Below, piece after piece: positions 37,367-45,880 of a DNA stretch of 64,000 bases. The number at the start of each line of letters is the position of its first letter. The stretch's first letter is position 1. The position numbers and the translations under genes were made by a program. The DNA is from JAJDYQ01 sp965214035 (GTDB lineage Bacteria > Pseudomonadota > Gammaproteobacteria > JAJDYQ01). The notes below the pieces were generated by a model. The model was not told the DNA's origin. It worked only from the letters and a program-made list of their open reading frames with translations, and searched no databases. The stretch covers positions 2,046,001 to 2,110,000 of the forward strand of contig OZ243932.1 in the NCBI GenBank assembly GCA_965214035.1, given 5' to 3'.

Positions 37367-37627
37367 ATGACTAACGCTGAAGGACAAAAGACAGTGGTTA
37401 TCCCACGGGTCGATGAACGGGTTCGTGACCTGTTCACCGCCATTTGTGAAGATTACCTTCAGATTGAACGGGCGGACGCTTTTGCCTGTATGCTTCGCCC
37501 ATTTGTGGAACGGGTTCTACAGGACATTGAACTGAACCCTGAACATGATGACCTAGCGGTAAAAACCATTCGCCGGGAAGTTGAAGCATTGCTACCCAAA
37601 GAAAAACCCGGTGGGCTTGTGGGGTGA
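37367..37627 (+). CDS. Small protein of unknown function in the island (86 aa)
   Basis: I do not recognise a family. It starts two bases after the prohead-protease fragment stop, ATG with no strong ribosome site (GGTGGTTAATC). The protein is acidic and helical (VDERVRDLFTAICEDYLQIERADAFACML, TIRREVEALLPKEKPG) with no membrane part. It may be another phage-derived gene that followed the protease, but T4-like phages usually have the capsid gene next, so origin is uncertain. Confidence 0.5.
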   Translation: MTNAEGQKTVVIPRVDERVRDLFTAICEDYLQIERADAFACMLRPFVERVLQDIELNPEHDDLAVKTIRREVEALLPKEKPGGLVG

Positions 37628-37635
37628 AAGCCCCA

Positions 37636-39890
37636 CTAACTAACTACATCTATCATTTCTTGGTAGTGCTTTTCATCTAGTTCATTTATCCAGTCAAAAA
37701 TGTCTGAAATCACTGTAACGCCTTCACCAATCAAGTTTTCAACGAAGTCTTCATTGGTTTCGATAAGGTCATTATGTGAATACTCATTGATGAACTTTCG
37801 GATTTTTTCTTTTCCTTCGTCTTCCGGGTTCTGACTTGCTGAAACTGCCGTATCAAACAAGTTGGCAAAGTTCCCCCGGTTCTTTGGGAATTTAAAAGAC
37901 AAGAAGGATTCAAGTAGCTTTCGGGACAAGTTGGCTGCAAGAAAATGATCATCCGTTTCAAGCGTTTGTTGATTCTTTAAAGAATGCAACCGTGAAAAAA
38001 TATAGTGGTACTCTGAATTGTATAAGGTTAAAGCTGGTTCGGCGTTTGTATAGGTTGAAGTTCTTGGCACTTCGTTGTTTGCCTTAACAACATAGAAGTT
38101 TGCAATATTTTGATTGTCGCATTTATTCTTCCGCGACATCCAATCACGAACCAGCTTGAAGAACGTGAAGTTGTGGGTAAGAACAAACAGTTGCTTTGCT
38201 TTTTCACAGTTCACTGTCATAAACGAATAAGCGTGAAAAAGGTGATTGGAATCGAAACTTGAAATAGGGTCATCCACAACAACAATAGTGTCTTCAATTT
38301 TGTTGTCATTCTCCTTCAGTTTGGTTATGAAGTAGACAAACGCAATAGCCGTCTTTTCGCCTTCACTCAAATTCCCGTCAACCTGTTCCGAAGTATTTCA
38401 TACCCTTTTTTAACCGGATTGAAGCGAAGGGTTAATTCACTGCGACCAAGAAACTTATGAAGTGATTCATTGAACTGGTCAGCGCCTACGCCTTCATTTG
38501 ATAGTGAGTCTTCAAGTGTTCGGATTTCAGTGTTTCTTGTGTTGATTGCGGTCTTTAACATTACATTCGCGGTTGTTCGATCAACAACTTCTTTTTTCTT
38601 GTCGTGATAACCGAATGCCTTAACTTCAGTAGTTGCATAGTGAAGTTCAAGTTTCTTTTTGGCTTTGTCGGTTTCTTCTTTAAAGTTCCCTGACTTATGA
38701 TTGTGTTTGCCAACAGCCACGCTAATAGCGGTCATGGCATCGTTAAATGCTTTTACAGATGCTTCGCTAATAGCTTCAACCGTTAGACCTGTTTCAAGCG
38801 GGTTTGCCGTCTTTTCTTTTAGCACGGTGTGCCACACTGTTATTTCTTCGTTTAAGGCTAGGATGGCTTTTTCTAAAGCTGTACATGCTTCACCGTATCC
38901 ACTTTTAAATTCGTCGTAAAAATCACTTGGTGCGGGAAGCGTTGGGGTCTGAATATATTGACCCGAAAGCCAACCATCAGCACTTTCAAGCCGGGTTTGA
39001 AAGGTTTTGTAATCGTCATTAAAGTGGGCTTCAAGTTGTTTGGTACGTTCTTCAGTGATGGTGTTCCCACAAAATTCACACTGGTTTGTATCGTGACGCT
39101 TATGAAGATCAAGACCAGTTTCAACCCAAGACTTTATATCACCATGTTCAACAAGCCGTTGAATAGTTTTACTAACTACACTGGTTTTTAAAAGATCATC
39201 AAGACGTTCTTTTGCTTTGGTGAAGGTTTCTTGATTAATGGTCTGTTGATCAGGCTTGGCAGCATTGGTTAATTCAACAATTTGTTGATCATCAAGAAGC
39301 GAGTCGTCCGACTTACTTTCTTCAAGGCGGTCATCTATGAACTTTTCAAAATTACGCTTATCATAGTTAAAGTAGTAACTGTCTGTAGTGTCAATGGACT
39401 GAAGGCTTGTCTTCATATGTCGTGCGCTATCGGTTCCAAATTTTGAAACAGCGCCATCAAGTTTTCTTATTGCTTCAGCTTCTACGCCGTGCGCTTTGCT
39501 ATCAACTTCCTGTTCTTTTTTTAGTTTTTCCAGTTTTTCACATTCTTCAATCTTTTCTTTATCAACAAGTAATATGCTTTTTACTACGCTATCCCATGAA
39601 ATATTTTCGTCAATAAAGTCATGGTTAAAGGTGTATACGTTAAGGTCTGAATCCGCCGTGTTCGCTTGTGTGATTGCCGCGCCACTGTCTACGTTTACCG
39701 TAAATTCCGAAGAAGGGAATTTACTTGAAGTGCTTTTATTTTCGATGCACCGAAATACACCCGAAAGCGTAGATTTTCCGCTTCCATTCCAGCCATAGAA
39801 TAAATTGTACTTGCCGAAGTCTTTAGCGTTCGCGTTCGTGTGATTCTGAAATATGCCGAACTGCTTTAATCGTTGAATATTCTTTATCAT
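37636..39890 (-). pseudogene. RloC-like anticodon nuclease/ABC-ATPase, split by one frameshift
   Basis: RloC cuts tRNA anticodons when DNA damage or restriction failure occurs. Upstream part (39890-38367): Walker A GWNGSGKST near residue 35, a long coiled coil and a zinc-hook CEFC near residue 271. Downstream part (38370-37636): ABC signature LSEGEKTA, Walker B TIVVVDDPISSFD, switch His in LTHN, then a C-terminal nuclease-like region with RKLLE (Arg-x3-Glu) and a His in NEYSHND, the pattern of the PrrC/RloC catalytic triad. The two frames join at about 38386 where one base is missing (LR then QVDGNLSEGE). Together about 750 aa, a full RloC length. As read, neither half has a complete ATPase. 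Confidence 0.75.
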
Positions 39891-39912
39891 TTAAACATCC
39901 GTGTTCTTATAT

Positions 39913-40845
39913 TTACTGCTTCTCATGCGGTCCAAGAAATCGATCACCGTTAAAGTGAATCATGTGATCTGGATTGTCGGCAATCCACACTTCAGTTTCC
40001 CAAGCAACATCAGCGGCATTTTTTCTGAATTCTGCACGGTCTGGAAATGCCGTGACATACACCAGACCAACCTTGCAATCTTTGAACGCTTCTTCTAATT
40101 CTATCCACCGCTTGGGTGAAACCGATCCATGGCTTGTAACTGCTTCAATCAGAAACAACCACTTACGTTCTTCATCGTATACAACTACATCAGGTAACTT
40201 GTCATGTGACATAGGCGGAACGCCCAAGGATTGTAAATAATCAGCTTCTAAGAACATCAGCTTGCCACCTTCTTTACGGCTACTGGCTGTATCACCGATG
40301 TAAAGCAATCGACCACCAGCGCCAACGAATCGCGAACAAAATTCATGCACTATGTCCGCATGAAGCTGATTGTGCTTGCCCGGTGATAACTTAACAGTTT
40401 CACCATTGGGCAAACTTATAGGAATTTTGTTTTTTTCAAGGGCGCGTTCATACTGGGCTTTCAATTCAGGAACAGCGTCCTTGTAGCTTTGAACCATTTC
40501 TTCCCAGTTCCCATTAGGGTAAACCGATAAAATATCAAGAATAGGTTGATTCAACGAATAATTGTTATCCTTGCTGTTGGTGGGTCGCGCCGGATCATCC
40601 CGGTTACGATCAACAACACGGGCTTGTTCGAATTGGTGGAGGGTTTGGCGGCGAATTGTTTCACGGCTGTTTGGCTTGTAGTCCATACCATATTCATTAC
40701 GGATGAATTCCATAATGTTAACTGTGGGTAACAGTGGCGCTGTTGCATTATTCCAGTTGCCGGAAGGCGTTATATTTGCAAGCGCCAAAAGCACCCACCC
40801 GGAACGGTCATTGCATTGCGCTTTAGGAAGTCCCAGTGCAGTCAA
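39913..40845 (-). CDS. Type II restriction endonuclease, BsuBI/PstI family
   Basis: The protein has LLYIGDTA, LPDVVVYDEERKWLFLIEAVTSHG, PKRWIELEEAF, AGLVYVTAFPDRA-like and ETEVWIADNPDHMIHFNGDRFLGP, the full catalytic half of BsuBI/PstI enzymes, which cut CTGCAG. The N-terminal half (ALGLPKAQCNDRSGWVLLALANI, RETIRRQTLHQFEQA) also matches. The coding frame continues upstream of 40845 through EQQKEKLEQAKTLL to a stop at 40902 with no ATG or GTG. The only in-frame start is TTG 40845, without ribosome site, so the 5' end may be damaged. CTGCAG specificity is inferred from family. Confidence 0.85.
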   Translation of the reverse strand: MTALGLPKAQCNDRSGWVLLALANITPSGNWNNATAPLLPTVNIMEFIRNEYGMDYKPNSRETIRRQTLHQFEQARVVDRNRDDPARPTNSKDNNYSLNQPILDILSVYPNGNWEEMVQSYKDAVPELKAQYERALEKNKIPISLPNGETVKLSPGKHNQLHADIVHEFCSRFVGAGGRLLYIGDTASSRKEGGKLMFLEADYLQSLGVPPMSHDKLPDVVVYDEERKWLFLIEAVTSHGSVSPKRWIELEEAFKDCKVGLVYVTAFPDRAEFRKNAADVAWETEVWIADNPDHMIHFNGDRFLGPHEKQ

Positions 40846-40908
40846 TAGTGTCTTAGCCTGTTCAAGTTTTTCTTTTTGTTGTTCGGTGAATTCAAAATCT
40901 TACCCCTA

Positions 40909-42441
40909 TTAAATTATATCCATTACGCCAAGTACCGGGTTGACGATCAAATCAATTTCATTTGTTTCAGTCGTCTTAATTTTTTGTGCTTGCTTACCGA
41001 TTTCTCGCACTTGTTCGCGTGCTGGAAACTTCATCACACGAATTTCAGTAGCGTTAACTTGTGTATTTCCTGAAATACACCTGAAATACTTGTCCATAAA
41101 TGATGAATTAAAGATGGCGGCGAGCCCATACGCTTCAGATTTGGTCAGTTTCTCACCTGTTACACCGATATAGTTTGTCTTGTTGCCGAAACCAATCACT
41201 TCACAATCGTGGGTGCTTTCAAGGTGTACACCTGAAACTAACCTACGCTTTTCATCCTTTGAAGAAAAACGCTTCAATAAAACAAAGGTTCCGTTGTTCA
41301 TTGTATGTTTTTCATGCCCGTCATTAAGCATGAATGATACTTCTTTTTTATGGTCGCCCGTCCAAGTCGTTGTTAATGGCGTAACATTGTGTGGACAATA
41401 AAGCGGAACGGAATTAGATGCACCAGTATCTTCAGTTATGTACTTGCGTGTCCTATGTTCTACTACGCGACCAGTTGAAATGAAGTAACCCGCACCTTCG
41501 AAAGTGGTAGGAAAGGTTTCAGCTTGCCGCAGTATACTGGCTTCATACGCGGATTCAGGAATACGAATGATGCGTTGATCATTAGAAGGGTCAATGATTA
41601 GTTCAAGTGGATATTTTTCTTCGTCAGCATTGCTAATGCTGCTGTCGCAATCACTTGAACGCACGGTTACTGCTTTAGATTTTTTCCCCTTGATGAAACG
41701 ACAAATGACATTTTCTTGAAGTACCGCTGAATCATCATTTTTAAACACTTTGTCACGGTGTTTAAATATGTGGATCAGGTCTAACGCCGATTGGGTCAAT
41801 AAGTACGAACGAAACCCTTTAAAATACAAACCGTTTGTGAAACTACGTGGCGTAATGCTTACCATTTGTCCGCCATCGTTCAAAGACGCCATTACAACCG
41901 CCAGGAACGAAGCGTAAATGTTTGGGTCGCCATGGTATAGGTCACCCGCTGCTTTAGCATAAGGTGAATCTTTAACACTGTATTTGAAGTATGGCGGGTT
42001 GATCACTGACAGATCAAAACCCTGAATGCTTTCATCTTTATCGGGTCTTGCGAGAACGAAATCTTCACAACGTATTTCAAAAGTGAATCTACCGCGTTGC
42101 GCGCTGAAAGCGTTCTGAACAATCTTTAGCGTTTGTTCAAGGTTTGGAACCGCTTCACTATCAAGTTCATACAGGACGGCGTGAACGGTCTTGCAGCCAA
42201 GGTCTAAGCACCTTAGTGCGGTTGAAGCAGTTAAAATTCCTGTTCCAGCACCAGCATCCAAAATACGAATTGTTTTGCTTTTCGGCTTATCGACCAACGA
42301 AGCCATGTAATCAGAAACAATCGATCCAGTGAAGAACTGCCCCAAGGTCTTTCGTGCATCCATTGTCTTAGAACCAAGGAAGTCGCTTTGAAGACCAATA
42401 ATATCTTCCATGGGGTCACTGATTTTTAGTTGTTCAAGCAT
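40909..42441 (-). CDS. Type II DNA adenine methyltransferase (PstI/Eco57I-like)
   Basis: A 510-aa N6-adenine methyltransferase of the gamma/Eco57I-like class. Early KTLGQFFTGSIVSDYMASL (a pattern found before SAM motifs), motif I LDAGAGTGILTAS near residue 60, the acidic LYELDSEAV, and catalytic NPPY in SVINPPYFKYS near 147. The C-terminal 300 residues are target recognition. The start has GGGGA eight bases before ATG. It protects the island's own recognition site, probably CTGCAG with the adenine modified. It is the second gene after the RHH regulator and reads as intact. Confidence 0.92.
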   Translation of the reverse strand: MLEQLKISDPMEDIIGLQSDFLGSKTMDARKTLGQFFTGSIVSDYMASLVDKPKSKTIRILDAGAGTGILTASTALRCLDLGCKTVHAVLYELDSEAVPNLEQTLKIVQNAFSAQRGRFTFEIRCEDFVLARPDKDESIQGFDLSVINPPYFKYSVKDSPYAKAAGDLYHGDPNIYASFLAVVMASLNDGGQMVSITPRSFTNGLYFKGFRSYLLTQSALDLIHIFKHRDKVFKNDDSAVLQENVICRFIKGKKSKAVTVRSSDCDSSISNADEEKYPLELIIDPSNDQRIIRIPESAYEASILRQAETFPTTFEGAGYFISTGRVVEHRTRKYITEDTGASNSVPLYCPHNVTPLTTTWTGDHKKEVSFMLNDGHEKHTMNNGTFVLLKRFSSKDEKRRLVSGVHLESTHDCEVIGFGNKTNYIGVTGEKLTKSEAYGLAAIFNSSFMDKYFRCISGNTQVNATEIRVMKFPAREQVREIGKQAQKIKTTETNEIDLIVNPVLGVMDII

Positions 42442-42453
42442 TTTGTTTCCCCA

Positions 42454-42645
42454 TTACTTACCTGACCATGATTCAATCGCTTTGCGTATGAAATCGGTCT
42501 TACTAATACCTTCAGTTGAACAAATGTCGTCCAAGCGTTCGGCTTCACCCCGGTCAATCACCACCTGAAGGCGTTTCTTTTCACCCTTGGCGATTTGTTC
42601 CCGGTACTTCTGTTGTCTTTGGTTTGCTGTCTTGTCCACGATCAA
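42454..42645 (-). CDS. Ribbon-helix-helix regulator of the restriction-modification operon
   Basis: This 63-aa protein shows an RHH pattern: strand KKRLQVVIDRGEAERL, a helix LDDICSTEGI and a helix SKTDFIRKAIESW. It lies 12 bases before the methylase start and is not the usual C-protein (HTH) type. An inverted repeat lies 22 bases upstream of its start, a likely operator. Starts TTG 42645 or GTG 42639 remain open. Role inferred: it represses the promoter to set timing between methylase and nuclease. Confidence 0.7.
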   Translation of the reverse strand: MIVDKTANQRQQKYREQIAKGEKKRLQVVIDRGEAERLDDICSTEGISKTDFIRKAIESWSGK

Positions 42646-42666
42646 ACCCCGCGTATAAACATGGCG

Positions 42667-42681
42667 CGTTATACTGTAACG
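42667..42681. promoter_or_regulatory. Inverted repeat upstream of the RHH gene, candidate operator
   Basis: CGTTA-TACTG-TAACG is a perfect 5-bp palindrome with a five-base spacer, between the thermonuclease end (42722) and the RHH start. On the minus strand its right half runs into TATAAC, possibly the -10 of the operon promoter, so a bound repressor would block it. Confidence 0.4.
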
Positions 42682-42721
42682 GAAAATGGTAGGAAGATCG
42701 ACGTATTAAAGAAAGGAAGGT

Positions 42722-43204
42722 CTAATTTTTACGCCTAGCTTTACGCCATTCCCACGGCGGAACACGTTCAATTTGCGGTAGTCGCCACAAACCCCGTTGT
42801 GAATTCTTCGCTTCGTCTTGAAGCGTGAAAAGAACCTTGTCCTTCACATAGCGCGTATACGCCCAACAGTGACCACCTTCAACCAATGCGCGGTTTACAT
42901 TCAGACCATCGACGTACACGCGCCCTATGGTTCGTCCATATCGGTCAGTGGTTAATTTCTCAATGGTCACGGTCTGACCGGCGACAAGATCACTAGCCGC
43001 TTGCTTCGCACGGTTGCCCCATGGCTGCTTACGTTCCGGGCAGTCGATCCCGGCAAGACGGGTTTTGACTTTTTCATTACCAGTTCTAAGCACCTTTATA
43101 GTGTCCCCATCCGTCACGCCTACCACCTTGGCTTGAAAGGTTTCAGCACCCCATGCAAGGGCGGGAAGGGCTGTCAAAATGCAGAATAAATTTTTGAATT
43201 TCAT
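42722..43204 (-). CDS. Secreted thermonuclease (SNase family)
   Basis: This 160-aa protein has a signal peptide (LFCILTALPALAWG, cut near AWG-AET) and a staphylococcal-nuclease OB fold. Catalytic Arg and Glu are in TRLAGIDCPER, the second Arg in DRYGRTIGRVYV, and VVGVTDGDTIKVL begins the fold. It is exported and should cut DNA or RNA outside the cytoplasm. It is the first gene inside the island at the comM 5' junction, and separate from the RHH operon by about 75 bases. Such genes are often carried on mobile elements. Confidence 0.92.
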   Translation of the reverse strand: MKFKNLFCILTALPALAWGAETFQAKVVGVTDGDTIKVLRTGNEKVKTRLAGIDCPERKQPWGNRAKQAASDLVAGQTVTIEKLTTDRYGRTIGRVYVDGLNVNRALVEGGHCWAYTRYVKDKVLFTLQDEAKNSQRGLWRLPQIERVPPWEWRKARRKN

Positions 43205-43271
43205 AGGTGAAAATTTAGCCTAAATTCACGTAAGTTACTATTACAAAAGGGAAAATTAATTTATGGGCTAA

Positions 43272-43385
43272 CTATTCCCACAATATATCAAGGGTTGGCA
43301 GGCCATTGGAGACATGTACCTCGACCGAAACCTCAGGAGCGTTGATGCCTGCCAGCGCACGGGTATGGACATGGGCTAAAGACAT
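43272..43385 (-). pseudogene. comM: comM (yifB), 5' fragment
   Basis: The first 34 residues of ComM survive: MSLAHVHTRALAGINAPEVS, then EVHVSNGLPTLDI. After that the sequence runs out of frame into island DNA and stops (ILWE, stop). A GATAT ATTGTGGGA reading would give DIVG, the next ComM residues, if two bases were removed. The gene starts seven bases after the ubiK stop in the same direction, which is the normal ubiK-comM order. About 60 codons between this piece and the 3' part are missing. Confidence 0.9.
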
Positions 43386-43391
43386 CGGAAA

Positions 43392-43631
43392 TCAAGGGCT
43401 TTTTTCGATCTCTGCCAGCCTTTGCTCAAGGGTTTCAAGTTTTTCGCGGGTGCGACTCAATACCGCCTGCTGGGCATCAAACTCATCGCGCGTAACCAGT
43501 GACATTCGGGAAAAAGCATTATCGAGCACGGCACGAAAGTTTTTTTGCAGATCTTCTTTCAAATAACCGATATCTGCGGGCAGGGCGGCAGCCAACTGCC
43601 CAACGATCTCATCCAGTATTCTGGGATTCAT
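43392..43631 (-). CDS. ubiK: Ubiquinone biosynthesis accessory factor UbiK (BMFP domain)
   Basis: UbiK binds lipids and UbiJ in the complex that makes ubiquinone. The protein of about 79 aa is a membrane-associating helix (MNPRILDEIVGQLAAALPADIG, start here rather than at an upstream Met) followed by a trimeric coiled coil with heptad Leu (TREKLETLEQRLAEIE). Start 43631 gives the family N-terminus. It precedes comM as usual, and diverges from glnK. Confidence 0.92.
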   Translation of the reverse strand: MNPRILDEIVGQLAAALPADIGYLKEDLQKNFRAVLDNAFSRMSLVTRDEFDAQQAVLSRTREKLETLEQRLAEIEKSP

Positions 43632-43836
43632 AAGTCCTCCATGCGGGCTCTGCATTATAAAGGCAGCACGGCGGTTTTACACCCCTATGAAGCTACAGCG
43701 ATTTCAAGTGCTGCCCCATACACAAGGCACAGACCCGATGTCACCGATGATTATATTTTGATGGCGCATGAATTTGTGTATAGTGCACCCTGTCGCTGAC
43801 TGCCCGGTCAGCTTTTAGCATTTACAGGAGGCATGG

Positions 43837-44175
43837 ATGAAAATGGTTACTGCCATTATTAAACCCTTTAAGCTGGATGATGTTCGAGAGGCGCTTTCCG
43901 ACATAGGCGTGAAAGGGCTGACAGCTACGGAAGTAAAGGGCTTTGGCCGACAAAAAGGCCACACCGAGCTTTACCGTGGCGCGGAATATGTGATTGACTT
44001 TCTGCCCAAGATAAAACTCGAAATTGCTGTTGCCGACGATCAGGTCGATGCGGTGATTGAGGCGATTACGACCACTGCGCAATCCGGCAAAATTGGTGAC
44101 GGCAAGATCTTCGTCACGCCGGTTGAACAGGCAATTCGTATCCGCACCGGAGAATCCGGTGATGAAGCACTTTGA
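43837..44175 (+). CDS. glnK: Nitrogen regulatory protein PII (GlnK-type)
   Basis: PII is a trimeric sensor of 2-oxoglutarate and ATP/ADP, uridylylated at a T-loop Tyr. The 112-aa protein has MKMVTAIIKPFKLDDVREAL, the T-loop TELYRGAEYVIDFLPK with Tyr51, and GKIGDGKIFVTPVEQAIRIRTGE. The sequence is closer to GlnK than to GlnB, but no amtB follows; the next gene, yicC, is convergent. GGAGG precedes the start by five bases. Confidence 0.95.
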   Translation: MKMVTAIIKPFKLDDVREALSDIGVKGLTATEVKGFGRQKGHTELYRGAEYVIDFLPKIKLEIAVADDQVDAVIEAITTTAQSGKIGDGKIFVTPVEQAIRIRTGESGDEAL

Positions 44176-44194
44176 GCTGTGCAGGATCCCGTCC

Positions 44195-45061
44195 TTACTC
44201 TATATTCTGTACCTGCTCCCTCATCTGCTCGATAAGCACCTTGATATCGACGGCTGCACGGGTTGTCTCTGCATGAAGCGACTTGGCACCCAGGGTATTG
44301 GCCTCACGGTTAAACTCCTGCATCAGGAAATCCAGCCGGCGGCCTATCGGTTCATCCCGCTGTAAAACATCGCGCACCTCGGCCAGATGACTTGCCAGAC
44401 GGTCCAGCTCCTCATCGATGTCCAGCTTTTGCGCCTGCAAAACCAGCTCCTGCTCCAGCCGGTCCCGATCAGGCTTTTCGATCAACTCCTGCAAGCGTTG
44501 ATTCAGCTTTTCCCGGATATTATGAATAACCTCAGGGCGATGCTCGCGGATACTCTTCACCGCCGCCTCGATATCATCACAGCGCCGCAGCAAAAGATCC
44601 CTCAGACGCTCTCCCTCAGAGAGCCGCATGGCACCCAGCCCGTCCAGCGTACTTTCAAATAACTGGAGGACCGGCCCAGCCACACAACCCGTCTCCAGTT
44701 TCGGTTCTTTCACAACCCCCGGCCATTGCAGTATCTGCAATGCGTTTGGTGCCACAGCATGCGGCAGACGCGCATCCATCTCATTACATAAGCGTATAAC
44801 CAGCTCGGCAAGCTCACGATCCACTGATAACGCATCCTGTCCAGACATCGACCGTCGCAGGCGCAGGACACAATCCAGTTTCCCCCGTTTAATTTTCCGG
44901 TTGACAAGCTCGCGACATCTGAGCTCCAGTTCACGCCACTCCTCCGGCATCCTGAAAGACACCTCCAGATAGCGATGATTGACGCTGCGCACCTCCCAGA
45001 CCAACTCACCCCACTCTTCTCTTCCTTCGGCACGGGCAAAGCCCGTCATACTGTGTACCAC
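44195..45061 (-). CDS. yicC: YicC-family endoribonuclease
   Basis: This 288-aa protein belongs to the YicC/YloC family, RNases that influence stability of small RNAs and mRNAs. Marks are SMTGFARAEG at the start, EVRSVNHRYLEVSFRMPEEWRELE, KIKRGKLDCVLRL and the C-terminal RLDFLMQEFNREANTLGAKS. It diverges from rph, with a 93-base interval for both promoters, and converges with glnK. Confidence 0.95.
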   Translation of the reverse strand: MVHSMTGFARAEGREEWGELVWEVRSVNHRYLEVSFRMPEEWRELELRCRELVNRKIKRGKLDCVLRLRRSMSGQDALSVDRELAELVIRLCNEMDARLPHAVAPNALQILQWPGVVKEPKLETGCVAGPVLQLFESTLDGLGAMRLSEGERLRDLLLRRCDDIEAAVKSIREHRPEVIHNIREKLNQRLQELIEKPDRDRLEQELVLQAQKLDIDEELDRLASHLAEVRDVLQRDEPIGRRLDFLMQEFNREANTLGAKSLHAETTRAAVDIKVLIEQMREQVQNIE

Positions 45062-45154
45062 AATACCTGCTCCCTGAGTATTTGTTTATGCCACACCGTT
45101 CCCATGCGTATAATCATACGCCTGCAGCCTCCCTGACAAACCAACTAATCCAGG

Positions 45155-45880
45155 ATGAAGACCATGAGACCCGGCAATCGTGCGCCGCATGAGATGCGGC
45201 GCGTGAAAATCACCCGTAATTTTACCATGCATGCGGAGGGTTCGGTGCTGATTGAATTTGGCGATACCAGAATCATCTGCACAGCCTCCATTGACGAAAG
45301 AGTACCCGACTTTCTGCGCGGCAAGGGCCAAGGCTGGGTGACCGCAGAATATGGCATGCTACCACGCTCCACTGCCAGCCGTATGCGCCGCGAAGCTGCT
45401 GGAGGCAGACAGAGTGGTCGCACCATGGAAATCCAGCGCCTGACAGGACGCTCCCTGCGAGCGATCACGGACATGGAAAAACTGGGACCACGCACTATTA
45501 CGATTGACTGCGACGTTATTCAGGCGGACGGTGGCACGCGCACAGCCTCCATCACCGGTGGTTATGTTGCTCTGGCGGATGCCGTTGATCGGCTTATGGC
45601 TGAAGGAGTGCTTGCAGAAAATCCGTTGAACGGCAGTGTCGCCTCGGTATCGGTTGGTATCTACCGGGGCACACCGGTACTGGACCTGGACTATGCCGAA
45701 GATGCCAATGCGGAAACAGACATGAATGTTGTTATGGATGACCAGGGTCATTTTATCGAGATACAGGGCACCGCCGAGGGCCGCCCTTTCGATCGGGAAC
45801 AACTCAACGCCCTGCTGGAACTGGCTGCCCAGGGCATTACCGAACTTTCCGACCTGCAACGCAAGGCACTGAAGCCATGA
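45155..45880 (+). CDS. rph: Ribonuclease PH
   Basis: Rph is a phosphate-dependent exoribonuclease that trims tRNA 3' ends. The 241-aa protein has the expected MRPGNRAPHEMRRVKITRNF, IDERVPDFLRGKGQGWVTAEYGMLPRST and the phosphate-binding region around RTASITGGYVAL. The ATG at 45164 is an alternative to 45155. The stop overlaps the rdgB start by four bases, so they form one operon with hemW. Confidence 0.97.
   Translation: MKTMRPGNRAPHEMRRVKITRNFTMHAEGSVLIEFGDTRIICTASIDERVPDFLRGKGQGWVTAEYGMLPRSTASRMRREAAGGRQSGRTMEIQRLTGRSLRAITDMEKLGPRTITIDCDVIQADGGTRTASITGGYVALADAVDRLMAEGVLAENPLNGSVASVSVGIYRGTPVLDLDYAEDANAETDMNVVMDDQGHFIEIQGTAEGRPFDREQLNALLELAAQGITELSDLQRKALKP

Larger units (their letters stand above)
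37062..43271. mobile_element. Foreign island inserted in comM (defence and phage-fragment DNA)
   Basis: About 6.2 kb lie between the two comM parts. The DNA is visibly richer in A and T than both flanks. Content: a 5'-truncated T4-type prohead protease fragment and an unknown gene (plus strand), then on the minus strand RHH regulator, adenine methyltransferase, BsuBI/PstI restriction endonuclease, RloC-like ATPase, and upstream of these a thermonuclease. No integrase, transposase or flanking direct repeat is seen, and about 60 comM codons are lost, so it entered by replacement rather than by clean site-specific insertion. comM is a known insertion hotspot for resistance islands in Acinetobacter. 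Confidence 0.85.

Noticed and set aside
43755..43790. Possible sigma54 -24/-12 site upstream of glnK (TGGCGC ... TTTGTG)
   Set aside because: The GG to GC spacing gives TG instead of GC at -12; a weak sigma70 TATAGT overlaps. Too uncertain to call.
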